From: an uncultured Muribaculaceae bacterium
GTDB taxonomy: Bacteria > Bacteroidota > Bacteroidia > Bacteroidales > Muribaculaceae
DNA: 64,000 nucleotides
Direction: 5' to 3'
Assembly (NCBI GenBank): GCA_910579605.1
Contig: CAJTUG010000005.1
Span: 1-64,000 of the forward strand
Part shown: piece by piece, positions 10,083 to 18,714 of the stretch
Layout of the letters: the number at the start of each line of letters is the position of its first letter
How positions within the stretch are numbered: the stretch's first letter is position 1
The notes under the pieces: model-generated
Databases searched by the model: none
Seen by the model: the letters and a program-made list of their open reading frames with translations, nothing else
Told to the model about the DNA's origin: nothing
Made by a program: the position numbers and the translations under genes

Positions 10083-10188
10083 GATTTTGGATTGGTTTTT
10101 ATGCTTTTGTCTCTTAAAGACACTGCCTTAAATAAAAATGATATTAAGTTTAAGGATTATTAATATAATCGTAGTCCATTATTCAATT

Positions 10189-11175
10189 CTATATACCGGA
10201 ACTTGAATATACCTCTACCCTATCGCCATTATGTCGGAACTTTAGATATGAGATAGACTCAAGATCGTGTAAAAGAGAATCCAGCGGCACGAAACCGGAG
10301 GTAAATGTAAATGAATGGCCACAAACCGTCGAATCTATAATCTCAAAATCAACATTATACCAACGGCTCAACACAGGAAGGACATCCTGCAAAGGAGTTT
10401 TATGGAAAAAGATAACATTATCTTTCCAAAGTGAGTTCCTTGTACTCAACGAGCTCCCTGGATGGACTTTAAATTCGTCCGAAATCCTGTCGTAGACAGC
10501 AGTCTGCTGTGGTTGAAGCTGATAAATGGTATCCTTATGGATTATGTCCACCGCTCCTTCATCTAAAGTTACTACGCTATATTTATCTTGTTCGTAATTT
10601 TTCACATTAAATGAAGTTCCTCTGACGGTAAGCGCATAGTTATCCATATCTACTGTAAAAGGACGTTTACTATCGTGTGCTACCTTGAAATAGGCTTCTC
10701 CAGAAAGCGAAACCTTGCGGCAATCATCATCAAAACGAGTTGGATACTTAAGAGTAGAACCCGAATTTAGCGTTATATGGGTACCTTCCTGGAAGACTAT
10801 GAGCGCAGGCCTCTGCCCTGCTTCTACTGCAAACTCGCGATATTCCAATTCCTCAAAACCAAGAGATTGGAAATATTTCCACGAAAATAGTCCCAATAAC
10901 AAACATCCCGCCAACAACGATATATTCACTACCGATTTCCATATCCGTTTGATACGTATTCTGCGTTCCATAGACTTGTATACGCTATTTCGCGCTCCCG
11001 ACCTTAGAGCCGACGAATCCTCATTCTCTATACGGCTATAGACAATATCCATCTGGTCCATCAAGGCATGCCGGTTATCTTCATCCTCAAGATTTCCTAC
11101 GAATTCATCAAATTCAGCCGCGCTTAATTTCCCTTCAAGAAATCGCAAAAAGTCTTTATCGTCAAGTTCTTTCAT
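10189..11175 (-). CDS. FecR-family anti-sigma factor
   Basis: Inner-membrane regulator that holds its ECF sigma factor until SusC signals substrate uptake. The cytoplasmic N-terminal part (about 1-75) is acidic and helical. One membrane segment lies about 83-104. The periplasmic part contains the FecR domain (motifs RYPTRFDD, GEAYFKVAHD, VRGTSFNV, LDEGAVDI) and a C-terminal STN-like DUF4974 region (about 255-325). The start codon overlaps the sigma-factor stop by 4 bp, so the two are probably made together. 328 aa is typical. Confidence 0.95.
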   Translation of the reverse strand: MKELDDKDFLRFLEGKLSAAEFDEFVGNLEDEDNRHALMDQMDIVYSRIENEDSSALRSGARNSVYKSMERRIRIKRIWKSVVNISLLAGCLLLGLFSWKYFQSLGFEELEYREFAVEAGQRPALIVFQEGTHITLNSGSTLKYPTRFDDDCRKVSLSGEAYFKVAHDSKRPFTVDMDNYALTVRGTSFNVKNYEQDKYSVVTLDEGAVDIIHKDTIYQLQPQQTAVYDRISDEFKVHPGSSLSTRNSLWKDNVIFFHKTPLQDVLPVLSRWYNVDFEIIDSTVCGHSFTFTSGFVPLDSLLHDLESISYLKFRHNGDRVEVYSSSGI

Positions 11176-11780
11176 GTCAATAATAAATTAATACACACAA
11201 GAAGTACAATCTTGAGTTGTTTCTTAAAATGTTCCCTCAAAGTCTTGAGAGTCTGAGCATAATAAGTTTTCACTGTATTTTCAGGAACATTAAGCTGCTT
11301 TGCCACATCTTTATTGGAAAGTCCCTCGCGACGAAGCCTTAATATTTCCCGTTTTAGGTCGTGACGCAGATCCGAAATAGCAAGTTCCAATATGCGGTTC
11401 ACCTCATCCTGTTCAAAAATTTCTTCTGGAGTCGCCATGCTCCCCTGGCCTTCGGCGACTCTATCGGAAACGAAACGAAGCCGAATACGCTGAGCCCGGA
11501 TTTGGTTAAGAACATGATTTTTTGCGGCAACAAGAAGAAAATTCTTAAGGCTTGTCTTTATATTAATCTGACGACGATTTTCCCACAGCGACATAAAAAT
11601 GTGTTGCAGAACGTCTTGGGTCAATTCCTCGTCTTTCACATAAAAGAAGACAAATAGATAGAGATCGCCAGAATATCGGTTATATATCTCTGTAAAAGCA
11701 GTGTGGTCGCCTTCACGGATTAAATTGAACAACCCGATATCGTCAATATTGGCATATAAATACGACCTCCTCCTCAACAT
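11172..11780 (-). CDS. ECF RNA polymerase sigma factor of the PUL
   Basis: Directs RNA polymerase to the PUL promoters when released by FecR. Region 2 is visible from about residue 18 (FTEIYNRYSGDLYLFVFFYV, then DVLQHIFMSLWE) and region 4 near the end (LNVPENTVKTYYAQTLKTL). An open frame continues upstream to a TTG at 11795, but the ATG at 11780 is preferred because it lies 4 nt after the stop of the upstream gene and gives a normal 202-residue protein. Sigma and anti-sigma pairs of this kind mark many host-glycan PULs of Bacteroides. The cognate promoter sequence is unknown. Confidence 0.93.
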   Translation of the reverse strand: MLRRRSYLYANIDDIGLFNLIREGDHTAFTEIYNRYSGDLYLFVFFYVKDEELTQDVLQHIFMSLWENRRQINIKTSLKNFLLVAAKNHVLNQIRAQRIRLRFVSDRVAEGQGSMATPEEIFEQDEVNRILELAISDLRHDLKREILRLRREGLSNKDVAKQLNVPENTVKTYYAQTLKTLREHFKKQLKIVLLVCINLLLT

Positions 11781-11784
11781 TTGC

Positions 11785-12414
11785 TTAATCCTCAAATTTT
11801 AAAGATCCGAAAAATTCCGGCCTATGGAAATCGGGATAGGTTGTTTCTATCCGTTTCCACGATAGAAAATGTGGTAAACTTAAATTATCGCCGCACTTAT
11901 AGAAATTAGCCCGACATTCCACTCCCGAAAAATCTTTCAAATCATCTTTGAAAAAAGAAGACACGGGTATGGCCAAATCAAGCGACCAACGGTTATCTCC
12001 AAGCCTCTCGGAAAAAGTTTCTCTGCCCAACGAAGGATTTCTCTTTATTGCAGCAAGAACCTCTGGGGTTGCCATTTCAACGCCATCCGTTTTAGACAAG
12101 CGATGGCTCATAAGCAACCTGCCTATGCAATTTGCTTCTATGTTGTAGTACCCTGCCGTGCCGAAGGTTACAAAAAATTCTACGCATGAATCTGTCCACA
12201 CGTCTCCGTTGTCTCGGTCTACCAACGCTGCAGTGCACTTTTCTTCTACATCAAACCGCAAAAACAACTCATTTCCTGTATGCACACAGCGCACTTCAAC
12301 TTTTGGAGCTTCAGGATACTCTTCTGGCCAATTGCAGCAGCCAATCTCTAAAGCTTTTGCTAATACAAGACTTTCAGAAACCGTTTTGCCCGATTTAACT
12401 TTTTCAATAACCAT
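11785..12414 (-). CDS. CBM9-like carbohydrate-binding protein without signal peptide
   Basis: 209 residues resembling the carbohydrate-binding family 9-like group found in Bacteroidota: motifs DSCVEFFV, YYNIEANCIG, LDLAIPVSSF, CRANFYKCGD and the C-terminal PDFHRPEFFGSLKFE are in the order expected. No signal peptide, lipobox or catalytic domain is present, so this copy should be cytoplasmic. It begins 7 nt after the NahK-like gene and ends 4 nt before the sigma-factor gene, placing it inside the PUL transcript. Its role is unknown. Binding of an imported sugar or sugar phosphate, or help to the kinase, is a guess from location. Confidence 0.75.
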   Translation of the reverse strand: MVIEKVKSGKTVSESLVLAKALEIGCCNWPEEYPEAPKVEVRCVHTGNELFLRFDVEEKCTAALVDRDNGDVWTDSCVEFFVTFGTAGYYNIEANCIGRLLMSHRLSKTDGVEMATPEVLAAIKRNPSLGRETFSERLGDNRWSLDLAIPVSSFFKDDLKDFSGVECRANFYKCGDNLSLPHFLSWKRIETTYPDFHRPEFFGSLKFED

Positions 12415-12421
12415 TACAAGC

Positions 12422-13525
12422 CTATTTTTTATATTTTGCGGCTGTATTTTTCACAATCTCACACATACGGTCATAATTTTCTTCCATACTCTGCAAGAGT
12501 TTATATTGAGCACGACTCCTTTCTAAATTATGAAGTGGATTCTTTATTTTGTAATATTTATCGCCATCTATATAATCCATGAGAAAACGGAGTACTTGTT
12601 CGTAGGTAATATAGATTGCAGAGAAAGCAAGATATTCCAATTCTATTTCCGTCAAAACACTTGCCTGCTGCGACAGATAACCGTCGGTATATGCCTCAAA
12701 CATAGGCAATGAAATTCCGACGCGGTCAAGGCATTTGTCATCTTCATCGCCAGTATTGGTATACGTGCGTATTGCATCGCCGAAATCGTTATGGACAGGA
12801 GCTGGCATAACGGTGTCCAAATCAATCACACAAAGCACATCGCCTTTGTGGTCAAACAATATATTATTGATTTTGGTATCATTGTGAGTCACACGGATAG
12901 GGATAAGACCTTCGTCAACCATCCGACGATAATCTTCCATCTTTTTCCTGCGCGATTCTATCCAACATATTTCTTCTGACAACTCGGCAACCCTACCAAC
13001 AGTATCGGCTGCGATGCTCGCATCCCATTGATCAAAACGTACAGATATATTGTGAAATCCCTTTATCGTCTCTACCAAAGGACCACTGAAATCGGCAAGC
13101 AGAGCTTGGAACTTACCTATGCCTATACCTCCTTTGCGTGCCAACTCTGGTGTATCGGCTCTATTATAAGCAATTGTATCGCGTATAAATACTGTAACAG
13201 CCCAATACGATCCTGTTTCATCTTTGAAATACAACTTACCGTCTTTAGTTGGAACAACCGTCATTACTTCCCTTAGAGGGTCTCCCCCTGCTGCTATCAC
13301 TTTTTTGCGGATATGGCAACATACTTTATCTATGTTGTCCATCATCCCGGGGACATCGGGGAAAATATAGTTGTTTTTACGTTGGAGAATATAATCTGGC
13401 GAATCGCTACTTGTGCGGACAATAAATGTATCATTTATAAATCCATCACCAAGGGGTGCCACTTTTTCTATTTTACCTTCAACGGCAAAATTATTGACTA
13501 AAGTTTTTAAATCCTGAGGTATCAC
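12422..13525 (-). CDS. nahK: N-acetylhexosamine 1-kinase-like phosphotransferase
   Basis: Aminoglycoside-phosphotransferase-fold kinase. The family phosphorylates GlcNAc and GalNAc at C1, feeding the salvage route to UDP-sugars or glycolysis. The catalytic loop THNDTKINNILFD (about 229-241) and the metal-binding IDLDTVMPAP, where ordinary APH kinases have DFG-like IDW, match characterised NahK proteins, as does the 367-residue length. The frame opens at GTG (13525) with no in-frame ATG until about residue 60, so GTG is taken as the start. Placement in a PUL with two hexosaminidase genes strongly supports HexNAc as substrate. Homoserine or choline kinases are less likely alternatives. Confidence 0.82.
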   Translation of the reverse strand: MIPQDLKTLVNNFAVEGKIEKVAPLGDGFINDTFIVRTSSDSPDYILQRKNNYIFPDVPGMMDNIDKVCCHIRKKVIAAGGDPLREVMTVVPTKDGKLYFKDETGSYWAVTVFIRDTIAYNRADTPELARKGGIGIGKFQALLADFSGPLVETIKGFHNISVRFDQWDASIAADTVGRVAELSEEICWIESRRKKMEDYRRMVDEGLIPIRVTHNDTKINNILFDHKGDVLCVIDLDTVMPAPVHNDFGDAIRTYTNTGDEDDKCLDRVGISLPMFEAYTDGYLSQQASVLTEIELEYLAFSAIYITYEQVLRFLMDYIDGDKYYKIKNPLHNLERSRAQYKLLQSMEENYDRMCEIVKNTAAKYKK

Positions 13526-13593
13526 AGTCGGAGAAATAAGGTGGTATGTTTAAAGAAGAGAGGAAAATGAAAAATGCGCGTCAACCTGAATTC

Positions 13594-14124
13594 TTATTTC
13601 ACGATTACTTTGGTAACCGTTTTTCCTTTTTTAACCAAATAGAACCCATGAGTGAGCTTGTCGCCACTCACCTCCATTCCAGACAAAGTAAAATACTGCA
13701 ATGGCATGTTTTCTTCTGCCTCTACTTGACTTATGCCGCCAGAACCTGCAGTAGTGAAAAGAATGGTTTCGTCGGCAGAATTGAATGTCACATCGTAGAT
13801 ACCGCTTTCGCAATTAAGCCATGCATTGCCTACATGGCCAAGTTTATAAGTCGTTCCTACAACATCGTTCCCATCGGCTTCGGCACACCATCCATACATA
13901 GTAGTCCATCCGGCACTGGTAATTTGATAATTGATGCCTGAATTTCCTTCTGGTACTGTTATTTGGCAGCTATTGAGAACAAAAACATCAGGATTGTCTG
14001 TTGCCTTGAGCTCAGTAGTTTCGTTGGTCGCCCAACCATTTCCTTCATAAACGAAATACCAATTTTCTGCACTTGCAGCCATAGATGCTGCAAACATTGC
14101 AATTGCGAGTAAACTTTTTCTCAT
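13594..14124 (-). CDS. small secreted beta protein with C-terminal sorting-like tail
   Basis: 176 residues with a clear signal peptide (cleavage after ASA, about residue 19). The mature part is rich in Trp, Tyr, Asn and Gly and reads like one SusE/F-type beta-sandwich. The last 35 residues (LQYFTLSGMEV then GFYLVKKGKTVTKVIVK) look like the T9SS type A C-terminal domain common in Bacteroidales secreted proteins, although no secretion-system gene is in this window. It lies 68 bp upstream of the NahK-like gene on the same strand, with no obvious terminator between, so it may be the first gene of the PUL. Function unknown. A glycan-binding role is inferred. Confidence 0.6.
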   Translation of the reverse strand: MRKSLLAIAMFAASMAASAENWYFVYEGNGWATNETTELKATDNPDVFVLNSCQITVPEGNSGINYQITSAGWTTMYGWCAEADGNDVVGTTYKLGHVGNAWLNCESGIYDVTFNSADETILFTTAGSGGISQVEAEENMPLQYFTLSGMEVSGDKLTHGFYLVKKGKTVTKVIVK

Positions 14125-14223
14125 AGTCTAATTTTTTATGGTGAATTAATAAAATGACACATATGATTGGAAAAATCATATCTTAATAATTGTTAAGAAC
14201 AAAATATACTCATTTCAAATTTG

Positions 14224-14231
14224 TAATTTTG
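14224..14231 (+). promoter_or_regulatory. candidate -7 box for the DUF4954 gene
   Basis: TAATTTTG matches TAnnTTTG in the 193-bp divergent gap between the small secreted gene and the DUF4954 gene. The start site would lie near 14238, leaving a leader of about 80 nt. No -33 element is clear. Confidence 0.35.
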
Positions 14232-14317
14232 TTTTCAGTTTGCAATAGTTCCTTTGCAGCTACAACAGTTTTAGGGACTAAATAATTATTCACTTATCGT
14301 TTATTCACTTATTTTTT

Positions 14318-16306
14318 ATGTCAATTTCGCATAAACGAAATCTCACACCCAAGGAAATTGAAATCCTTGAATCCAGAGGTTGCTCAGCACAAAATTGGTC
14401 CGACGTATTAATTTCTTCAAATTCTTTTGACCCTTACAGACTCAAAGACGTTGAATTTTCCGGCACAGTGATACTCGGATGTTTGAACGGTTCTTTCAAC
14501 CGTCTGGGAGGAATGGTGCGCCGATCTGTCATCGAATGTGTTTCGCTCCACAATGTCACTGTTGCAGACAACGTATATATCCGCAACGTAGCCAACTACA
14601 TTGCCAATTGTGATATAGCAACAGGAGCATACATAGAAAATGTAGATCGCCTCGTAGGGACACTTGAATCAAGTTTCGGCATAGGCACAGAAGTGTCTGT
14701 CCTTAACGAAACCGGTGGTCGTGAAGTTCCTATCTACGAGGAAATGTCGGCGCAGACTGCATATCTCATTGCCATGTACCGACACGAAAACAAAATGGTA
14801 CAGAAACTCGTAGAAATGGTCAAAGATAGAGCCTCAGCTCTAATAGGCTCCAGAATGCAAATCGGCACCAACTCCGAAATAGTGAATTGCGGCACAGTTA
14901 CGGATGTAAACGTAGGCGCATATGCAATCATCAACGGAGCCACGCGCCTGGCAAACGGCACTATAACAGGTTCAAAAGAAGACCCTGTGAAAGTTGGACG
15001 CGACGTTATTGCCGACGGTTTCATTTTCGCTTCAGGGAGCCGTGTTTCCGACGGCGCATTAGTTCATCATTGCTTCATAGGACAAGCCACAGCATTATCG
15101 CACCTATTCTCTGCACACGACTCGCTTTTCTTTGCTAATTGCAACTGCGAAAACGGCGAAGCTGCAGCTATTTTCGGGGGGCCATATACCGTTACTATGC
15201 ATAAATCCAGCCTATTGATTGCCGGTATTTTCTCGTTCCTCAACGCCGGTTCTGGTTCTAACCAAAGCAACCACATGTATAAGCTCGGACCTATTCATCA
15301 AGGTGTAGTTGAACGTGGCTCTAAAACAACCAGCGATTCCTATATATTGTGGCCCGCTAAAATAGGGGCTTTCTCTCTGGTTATGGGAAGACACGTGAAC
15401 CACCCGGACACTTCCCGTCTACCATTTTCATACCTCATAGAAAATCACGATGGCTCTTTCCTTGTACCTGGAGTAAACCTAAGGAGTGTCGGAACTATCC
15501 GCGATGCCCAAAAATGGCCTAAACGCGACAAACGCAAAGATTCAAAACTTTTAGACTCTATTAATTTCAACCTCCTAAGTCCTTTCACTGTTGGTAAAAT
15601 GATGAGTGGTGTACGCCTACTCAACGACCTTGAACGCACAGCCGGTATTACTGCAGAACGCTTCTCTTTCCAAGCCATGATAATAGAAGCCCGTGCTTTG
15701 CGCAAAGGAAGAGAATATTATGGCCTTGCTATAGATAAATTTATGGGGAACTCCGTAATAAGCAGAATCAAAGACAAAGACATCTCAAACACATCGCTCC
15801 TGCAAGAAGCCCTATGCCCGACTTGCACAGCAGGAGCGGGAGAATGGGTAGACATCTGCGGCTTGTTCGCCCCAAAATCGGAGATAGACGACATTGCCAA
15901 CGAAATTGCCAGCGGCGATTTCGTTGCATTAGATCAGATAGAAGCAAGATGGAAGAACATACATGCTCTATATTATGACATGGAATGGACCTGGGTTACA
16001 GAACATTTCAAAGAATGGTATGGCAAAGAGATCGGAGAACTTGAATTAGACGATATTGAGAAAATCATAAACCGTTGGTTAAAAAGCGTCACGACTCTCG
16101 ACAACATGCTCCACGATGACGCACGAAAAGAATATTCACTTAAATCCAGAACTGGCTTTGGCATAGATTCTCCCGACGAAACAGCCGACAGCGATTTCTT
16201 AAATGTGCGAGGAGAATTTGAAAACGATCCATTTGTAATGATGGTATGTGAACACATATCCCAAAAAACGGCTTTAGCGCAAAAAGTTCTCAAAAAAATC
16301 AAATAG
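14318..16306 (+). CDS. DUF4954-like protein with left-handed beta-helix repeats
   Basis: 662 residues, no signal peptide. Residues about 45-400 contain short repeats with regularly spaced Ile/Val and Gly/Asn (for example SVIECVSLHNVTVADNVYIR and GTVTDVNVGAYAIINGATR), the pattern of a left-handed parallel beta-helix as in hexapeptide acyltransferases. The C-terminal third is helical and charged. This matches the DUF4954 family, widespread and conserved in Bacteroidales. A nucleotide-sugar or acyl transfer role would be a guess from the fold alone. It stands alone, with its own upstream -7 box and a downstream bidirectional hairpin. Confidence 0.75.
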   Translation: MSISHKRNLTPKEIEILESRGCSAQNWSDVLISSNSFDPYRLKDVEFSGTVILGCLNGSFNRLGGMVRRSVIECVSLHNVTVADNVYIRNVANYIANCDIATGAYIENVDRLVGTLESSFGIGTEVSVLNETGGREVPIYEEMSAQTAYLIAMYRHENKMVQKLVEMVKDRASALIGSRMQIGTNSEIVNCGTVTDVNVGAYAIINGATRLANGTITGSKEDPVKVGRDVIADGFIFASGSRVSDGALVHHCFIGQATALSHLFSAHDSLFFANCNCENGEAAAIFGGPYTVTMHKSSLLIAGIFSFLNAGSGSNQSNHMYKLGPIHQGVVERGSKTTSDSYILWPAKIGAFSLVMGRHVNHPDTSRLPFSYLIENHDGSFLVPGVNLRSVGTIRDAQKWPKRDKRKDSKLLDSINFNLLSPFTVGKMMSGVRLLNDLERTAGITAERFSFQAMIIEARALRKGREYYGLAIDKFMGNSVISRIKDKDISNTSLLQEALCPTCTAGAGEWVDICGLFAPKSEIDDIANEIASGDFVALDQIEARWKNIHALYYDMEWTWVTEHFKEWYGKEIGELELDDIEKIINRWLKSVTTLDNMLHDDARKEYSLKSRTGFGIDSPDETADSDFLNVRGEFENDPFVMMVCEHISQKTALAQKVLKKIK

Positions 16307-16319
16307 AAATGCCTATACG

Positions 16320-16355
16320 AAAAATCGCCATGACACATTAGCCATGGCGATTTTT
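16320..16355. terminator. bidirectional hairpin terminator
   Basis: Arms 16320-16332 and 16343-16355 (AAAAATCGCCATG and its complement) with a 10-nt loop, giving T runs on both strands. It sits between the convergent DUF4954 and HdeD-like genes and can end both transcripts. Confidence 0.85.
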
Positions 16356-16371
16356 AATATTTATCGAATTT

Positions 16372-16920
16372 TCATTCCTTTATTGGTTTCATCTCATAAG
16401 CTGCAATAGCAATAGTAGCGCCCCAATATATAAAGGCAATTGCAGTGAGGAACGATACCATATACATATTGCTCACCCATCCGGCTTCCAAGAAGAACAA
16501 CCCGATCAAGCACAAAAGTATGCCATTGATAATATTTAACCACCAATATTTGCGGCGACGGCCTACTGCAGAATTTATAAATGCTTCAACACCCCAAAAG
16601 ATGAAAATGATAGCAAGAAAATAAGGGAACACCATTTCACTCAAGATAACACTCCGTACCAGCATAAAACCGATAAATAAGTCTATCACACCACCTGCTA
16701 TCCACCAACCCCAACCTTTGGGATGATCAGGACCTGCAGCTACACACAACTGAACAATGCCGGCAAGAACAAGAAGCCAACCGAAAATCTGCGATGCTAC
16801 CGCAAAACCGGCAGCCGGCCAAATCCAATATGCAAATCCCCCTATCACAAGCAGAATGCCCACTAAAAGAACAACCCACCATGCACGAGTTGTCCCGAAA
16901 TTCATATCAATACCTTTCAT
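16372..16920 (-). CDS. HdeD/DUF308 family membrane protein
   Basis: 182 residues with six hydrophobic segments at about 15-33, 37-56, 68-88, 95-113, 124-143 and 150-170. The pairs of segments repeat, as in the HdeD acid-resistance family (DUF308). Motifs such as GWWIAGGVIDLFIGFML and FIFWGVEAFINS fit that family. HdeD is linked to acid survival in enterobacteria, but the Bacteroidota members are uncharacterised, so no function is assigned. It appears to be a single-gene unit with its own -7 box. Confidence 0.75.
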   Translation of the reverse strand: MKGIDMNFGTTRAWWVVLLVGILLVIGGFAYWIWPAAGFAVASQIFGWLLVLAGIVQLCVAAGPDHPKGWGWWIAGGVIDLFIGFMLVRSVILSEMVFPYFLAIIFIFWGVEAFINSAVGRRRKYWWLNIINGILLCLIGLFFLEAGWVSNMYMVSFLTAIAFIYWGATIAIAAYEMKPIKE

Positions 16921-16934
16921 AACTTTATAGTTAA

Positions 16935-16963
16935 ATTGTTAATACTTTTGACATATTAACAAT
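16935..16963. repeat. 10-bp inverted repeat in the HdeD-like gene leader
   Basis: ATTGTTAATA (16935-16944) and TATTAACAAT (16954-16963) form a perfect inverted repeat with a 9-nt spacer, just downstream of the likely start site. It could be an operator or an mRNA hairpin. Confidence 0.45.
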
Positions 16964-16970
16964 CTAATTT

Positions 16971-16978
16971 CAAAGTTA
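16971..16978 (-). promoter_or_regulatory. -7 box of the HdeD-like gene
   Basis: TAACTTTG on the minus strand fits TAnnTTTG, about 50 bp upstream of the start codon at 16920. Confidence 0.45.
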
Positions 16979-16993
16979 GTTCGTAATGTATCC

Positions 16994-18484
16994 TTATTTT
17001 TCGGAGAATTGCAATGTGGTGTGATTGTTGGGGAAAGTGTTCTCTGTAATAGTTATTGAATTGCTTGCAAAATCAAAATCAAGCGTCACTCCGGTTATCC
17101 AATTGGTAAAATAAATCTTCACCTCTAAATCTGTTGCCGCAATCCATGAATAAGCTCCCGCAATTGTAAAATATTTGTTCAAACCGGCATAGCGTCCATG
17201 AGCCTTAATACTATATGGAGGACATACCGTTGTGCTCGACATTTCCCATTTTCCAAAACCACATCTGGCTACAAATTGTTGACCATCTTCAGTTTCTACA
17301 GCAAGAGAAAATTTATTATCCGCAAATAAAGGGGTAAGCTTTTCCCATCCAAGAATATTTTGAGGTAAGATATAAGTTTTACCCGAAATTTGTGACTGTA
17401 TGTCACTTTCAGCCTCCCCATTGGGCGTAGGAAGGATATAATGCTTGTCGGGCAAAGAAACTCCGTCAGCAATTTCCTGATCCACCGAGGACAAAAGAAT
17501 ATCATAAACTGGTCTACGGTTCTCTACGCCGGGCATATTGGAACATTGAGTCATCACGACAACCATCTGTTCCTCGGGAGCAATTATTATATATTGTCCG
17601 TAAGCCCCGTCGGCTCTCCACACGCCGGGTTTCTCGCATTCCCACATCTGATAGCCGTAACTCTCACCCCACGGTGTGCGTATCTGTTCACGCATCATTT
17701 CTTCAATCCATTCCTCCGAAACAAGTTGCACTCCATTCCAACGACCTTTATTTAGGAAAAGCTGCCCCGCTTTGGCAAGACTTTCGGGCTGCATGCGCAA
17801 GCCCCAACCGCCGGTATTGAAGCCTTCGGGACTTTCTTCCCATTCTACCTCCTCAATATGCATAGGATGGAAAAGATTGGCTTTTAAAAAATCTATGAGC
17901 TTCACCCCACTTGCTTTCTGAACAATCCCGGAAAGCAGGTATGTCGCCATGGAATCGTACTTGAAAGTCTCTCCTGGCTTTGAGATATCTTTCGCGAAAA
18001 GACGAGGAATCCAATTATCGCATTGCGTACGCAGATCCCAATCTGGCTCTATACCAGACGCCATAACCAACAAATCGCGCACTTCCATATCCTTAAGGTT
18101 CGCCGTGGGATTTGATGGTAAATATTCGGTAAAGAAATCAACTACCTTATCATCAAGATTCAACAGCCCTTGCTCAATTGCCATACCAACGGCCAATGCA
18201 ACAAAAGTTTTAGAACAAGAATAAAGCGTATGGCTGTTATCTGGCCCGAAAGGTTCTGAATAAATCTCACCAATAACTTTACCATTGCGCACTACAATAG
18301 CGGCATGGTTTTCAGAACCCTGAGGCAGATTACTTACGGCATCAAAAAAACGACGCAAAACAACCGACGACATTCCTTCATTTTCCGGATCAGTACGTGG
18401 CAAATCCCCTACTTGGCCATAAACGGATTGGGCTGCGAATAATACCACCAACAGAGCAGCTATCGTTCTCAATCTTAGTGTCAT
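16994..18484 (-). CDS. exported serine hydrolase, class C beta-lactamase fold
   Basis: Beta-lactamase/penicillin-binding-protein-fold hydrolase. Signal peptide about 1-23. The SxxK nucleophile motif is SCSK at 89-92. YDS near residue 176 may be the second catalytic motif (usual form YxN), and a possible KTG-like element cannot be fixed by eye. About 350 residues of hydrolase domain are followed by a C-terminal beta domain of about 120 residues (from near IQSQISGKTYILPQ), as in EstB-like esterases and peptidases of this group. Substrate unknown: ester, D-amino peptide or beta-lactam are all possible. It is probably transcribed alone and divergently from rubrerythrin. Confidence 0.8.
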   Translation of the reverse strand: MTLRLRTIAALLVVLFAAQSVYGQVGDLPRTDPENEGMSSVVLRRFFDAVSNLPQGSENHAAIVVRNGKVIGEIYSEPFGPDNSHTLYSCSKTFVALAVGMAIEQGLLNLDDKVVDFFTEYLPSNPTANLKDMEVRDLLVMASGIEPDWDLRTQCDNWIPRLFAKDISKPGETFKYDSMATYLLSGIVQKASGVKLIDFLKANLFHPMHIEEVEWEESPEGFNTGGWGLRMQPESLAKAGQLFLNKGRWNGVQLVSEEWIEEMMREQIRTPWGESYGYQMWECEKPGVWRADGAYGQYIIIAPEEQMVVVMTQCSNMPGVENRRPVYDILLSSVDQEIADGVSLPDKHYILPTPNGEAESDIQSQISGKTYILPQNILGWEKLTPLFADNKFSLAVETEDGQQFVARCGFGKWEMSSTTVCPPYSIKAHGRYAGLNKYFTIAGAYSWIAATDLEVKIYFTNWITGVTLDFDFASNSITITENTFPNNHTTLQFSEK

Positions 18485-18541
18485 ATATTAGTTATATTAT
18501 TTTTCTTGTAAATAATAAAGCTTCAAACTATTCTTTTGCCA

Positions 18542-18549
18542 CAAAATTA
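18542..18549 (-). promoter_or_regulatory. -7 box of the serine hydrolase gene
   Basis: TAATTTTG on the minus strand, with CTTG 21 nt further upstream (18571-18574) as a weak -33 element. Confidence 0.45.
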
Positions 18550-18673
18550 GTAAAAAGAATCCTCTTAAAACAAGTTACATACAATAAAAAGAATCTTTGC
18601 TGGCTCTTGTTTTAGCAAAGCAGCACGTTTTAACTATCATTAACTTTATCCCGTCAACCTTTTTCCATTAAAA

Positions 18674-18705
18674 TTTGTTCACATTCTACATCAAAAGTAA
18701 TTTTA
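18674..18705 (+). promoter_or_regulatory. rubrerythrin promoter
   Basis: TTTG (18674-18677), a 20-nt spacer and TAATTTTA (18698-18705) match the Bacteroidota -33/-7 layout with one mismatch. The predicted start site, about 7 nt on, falls within 3 nt of the ATG at 18715, so the mRNA may be nearly leaderless. Confidence 0.5.
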
Positions 18706-18714
18706 CATATCAAC

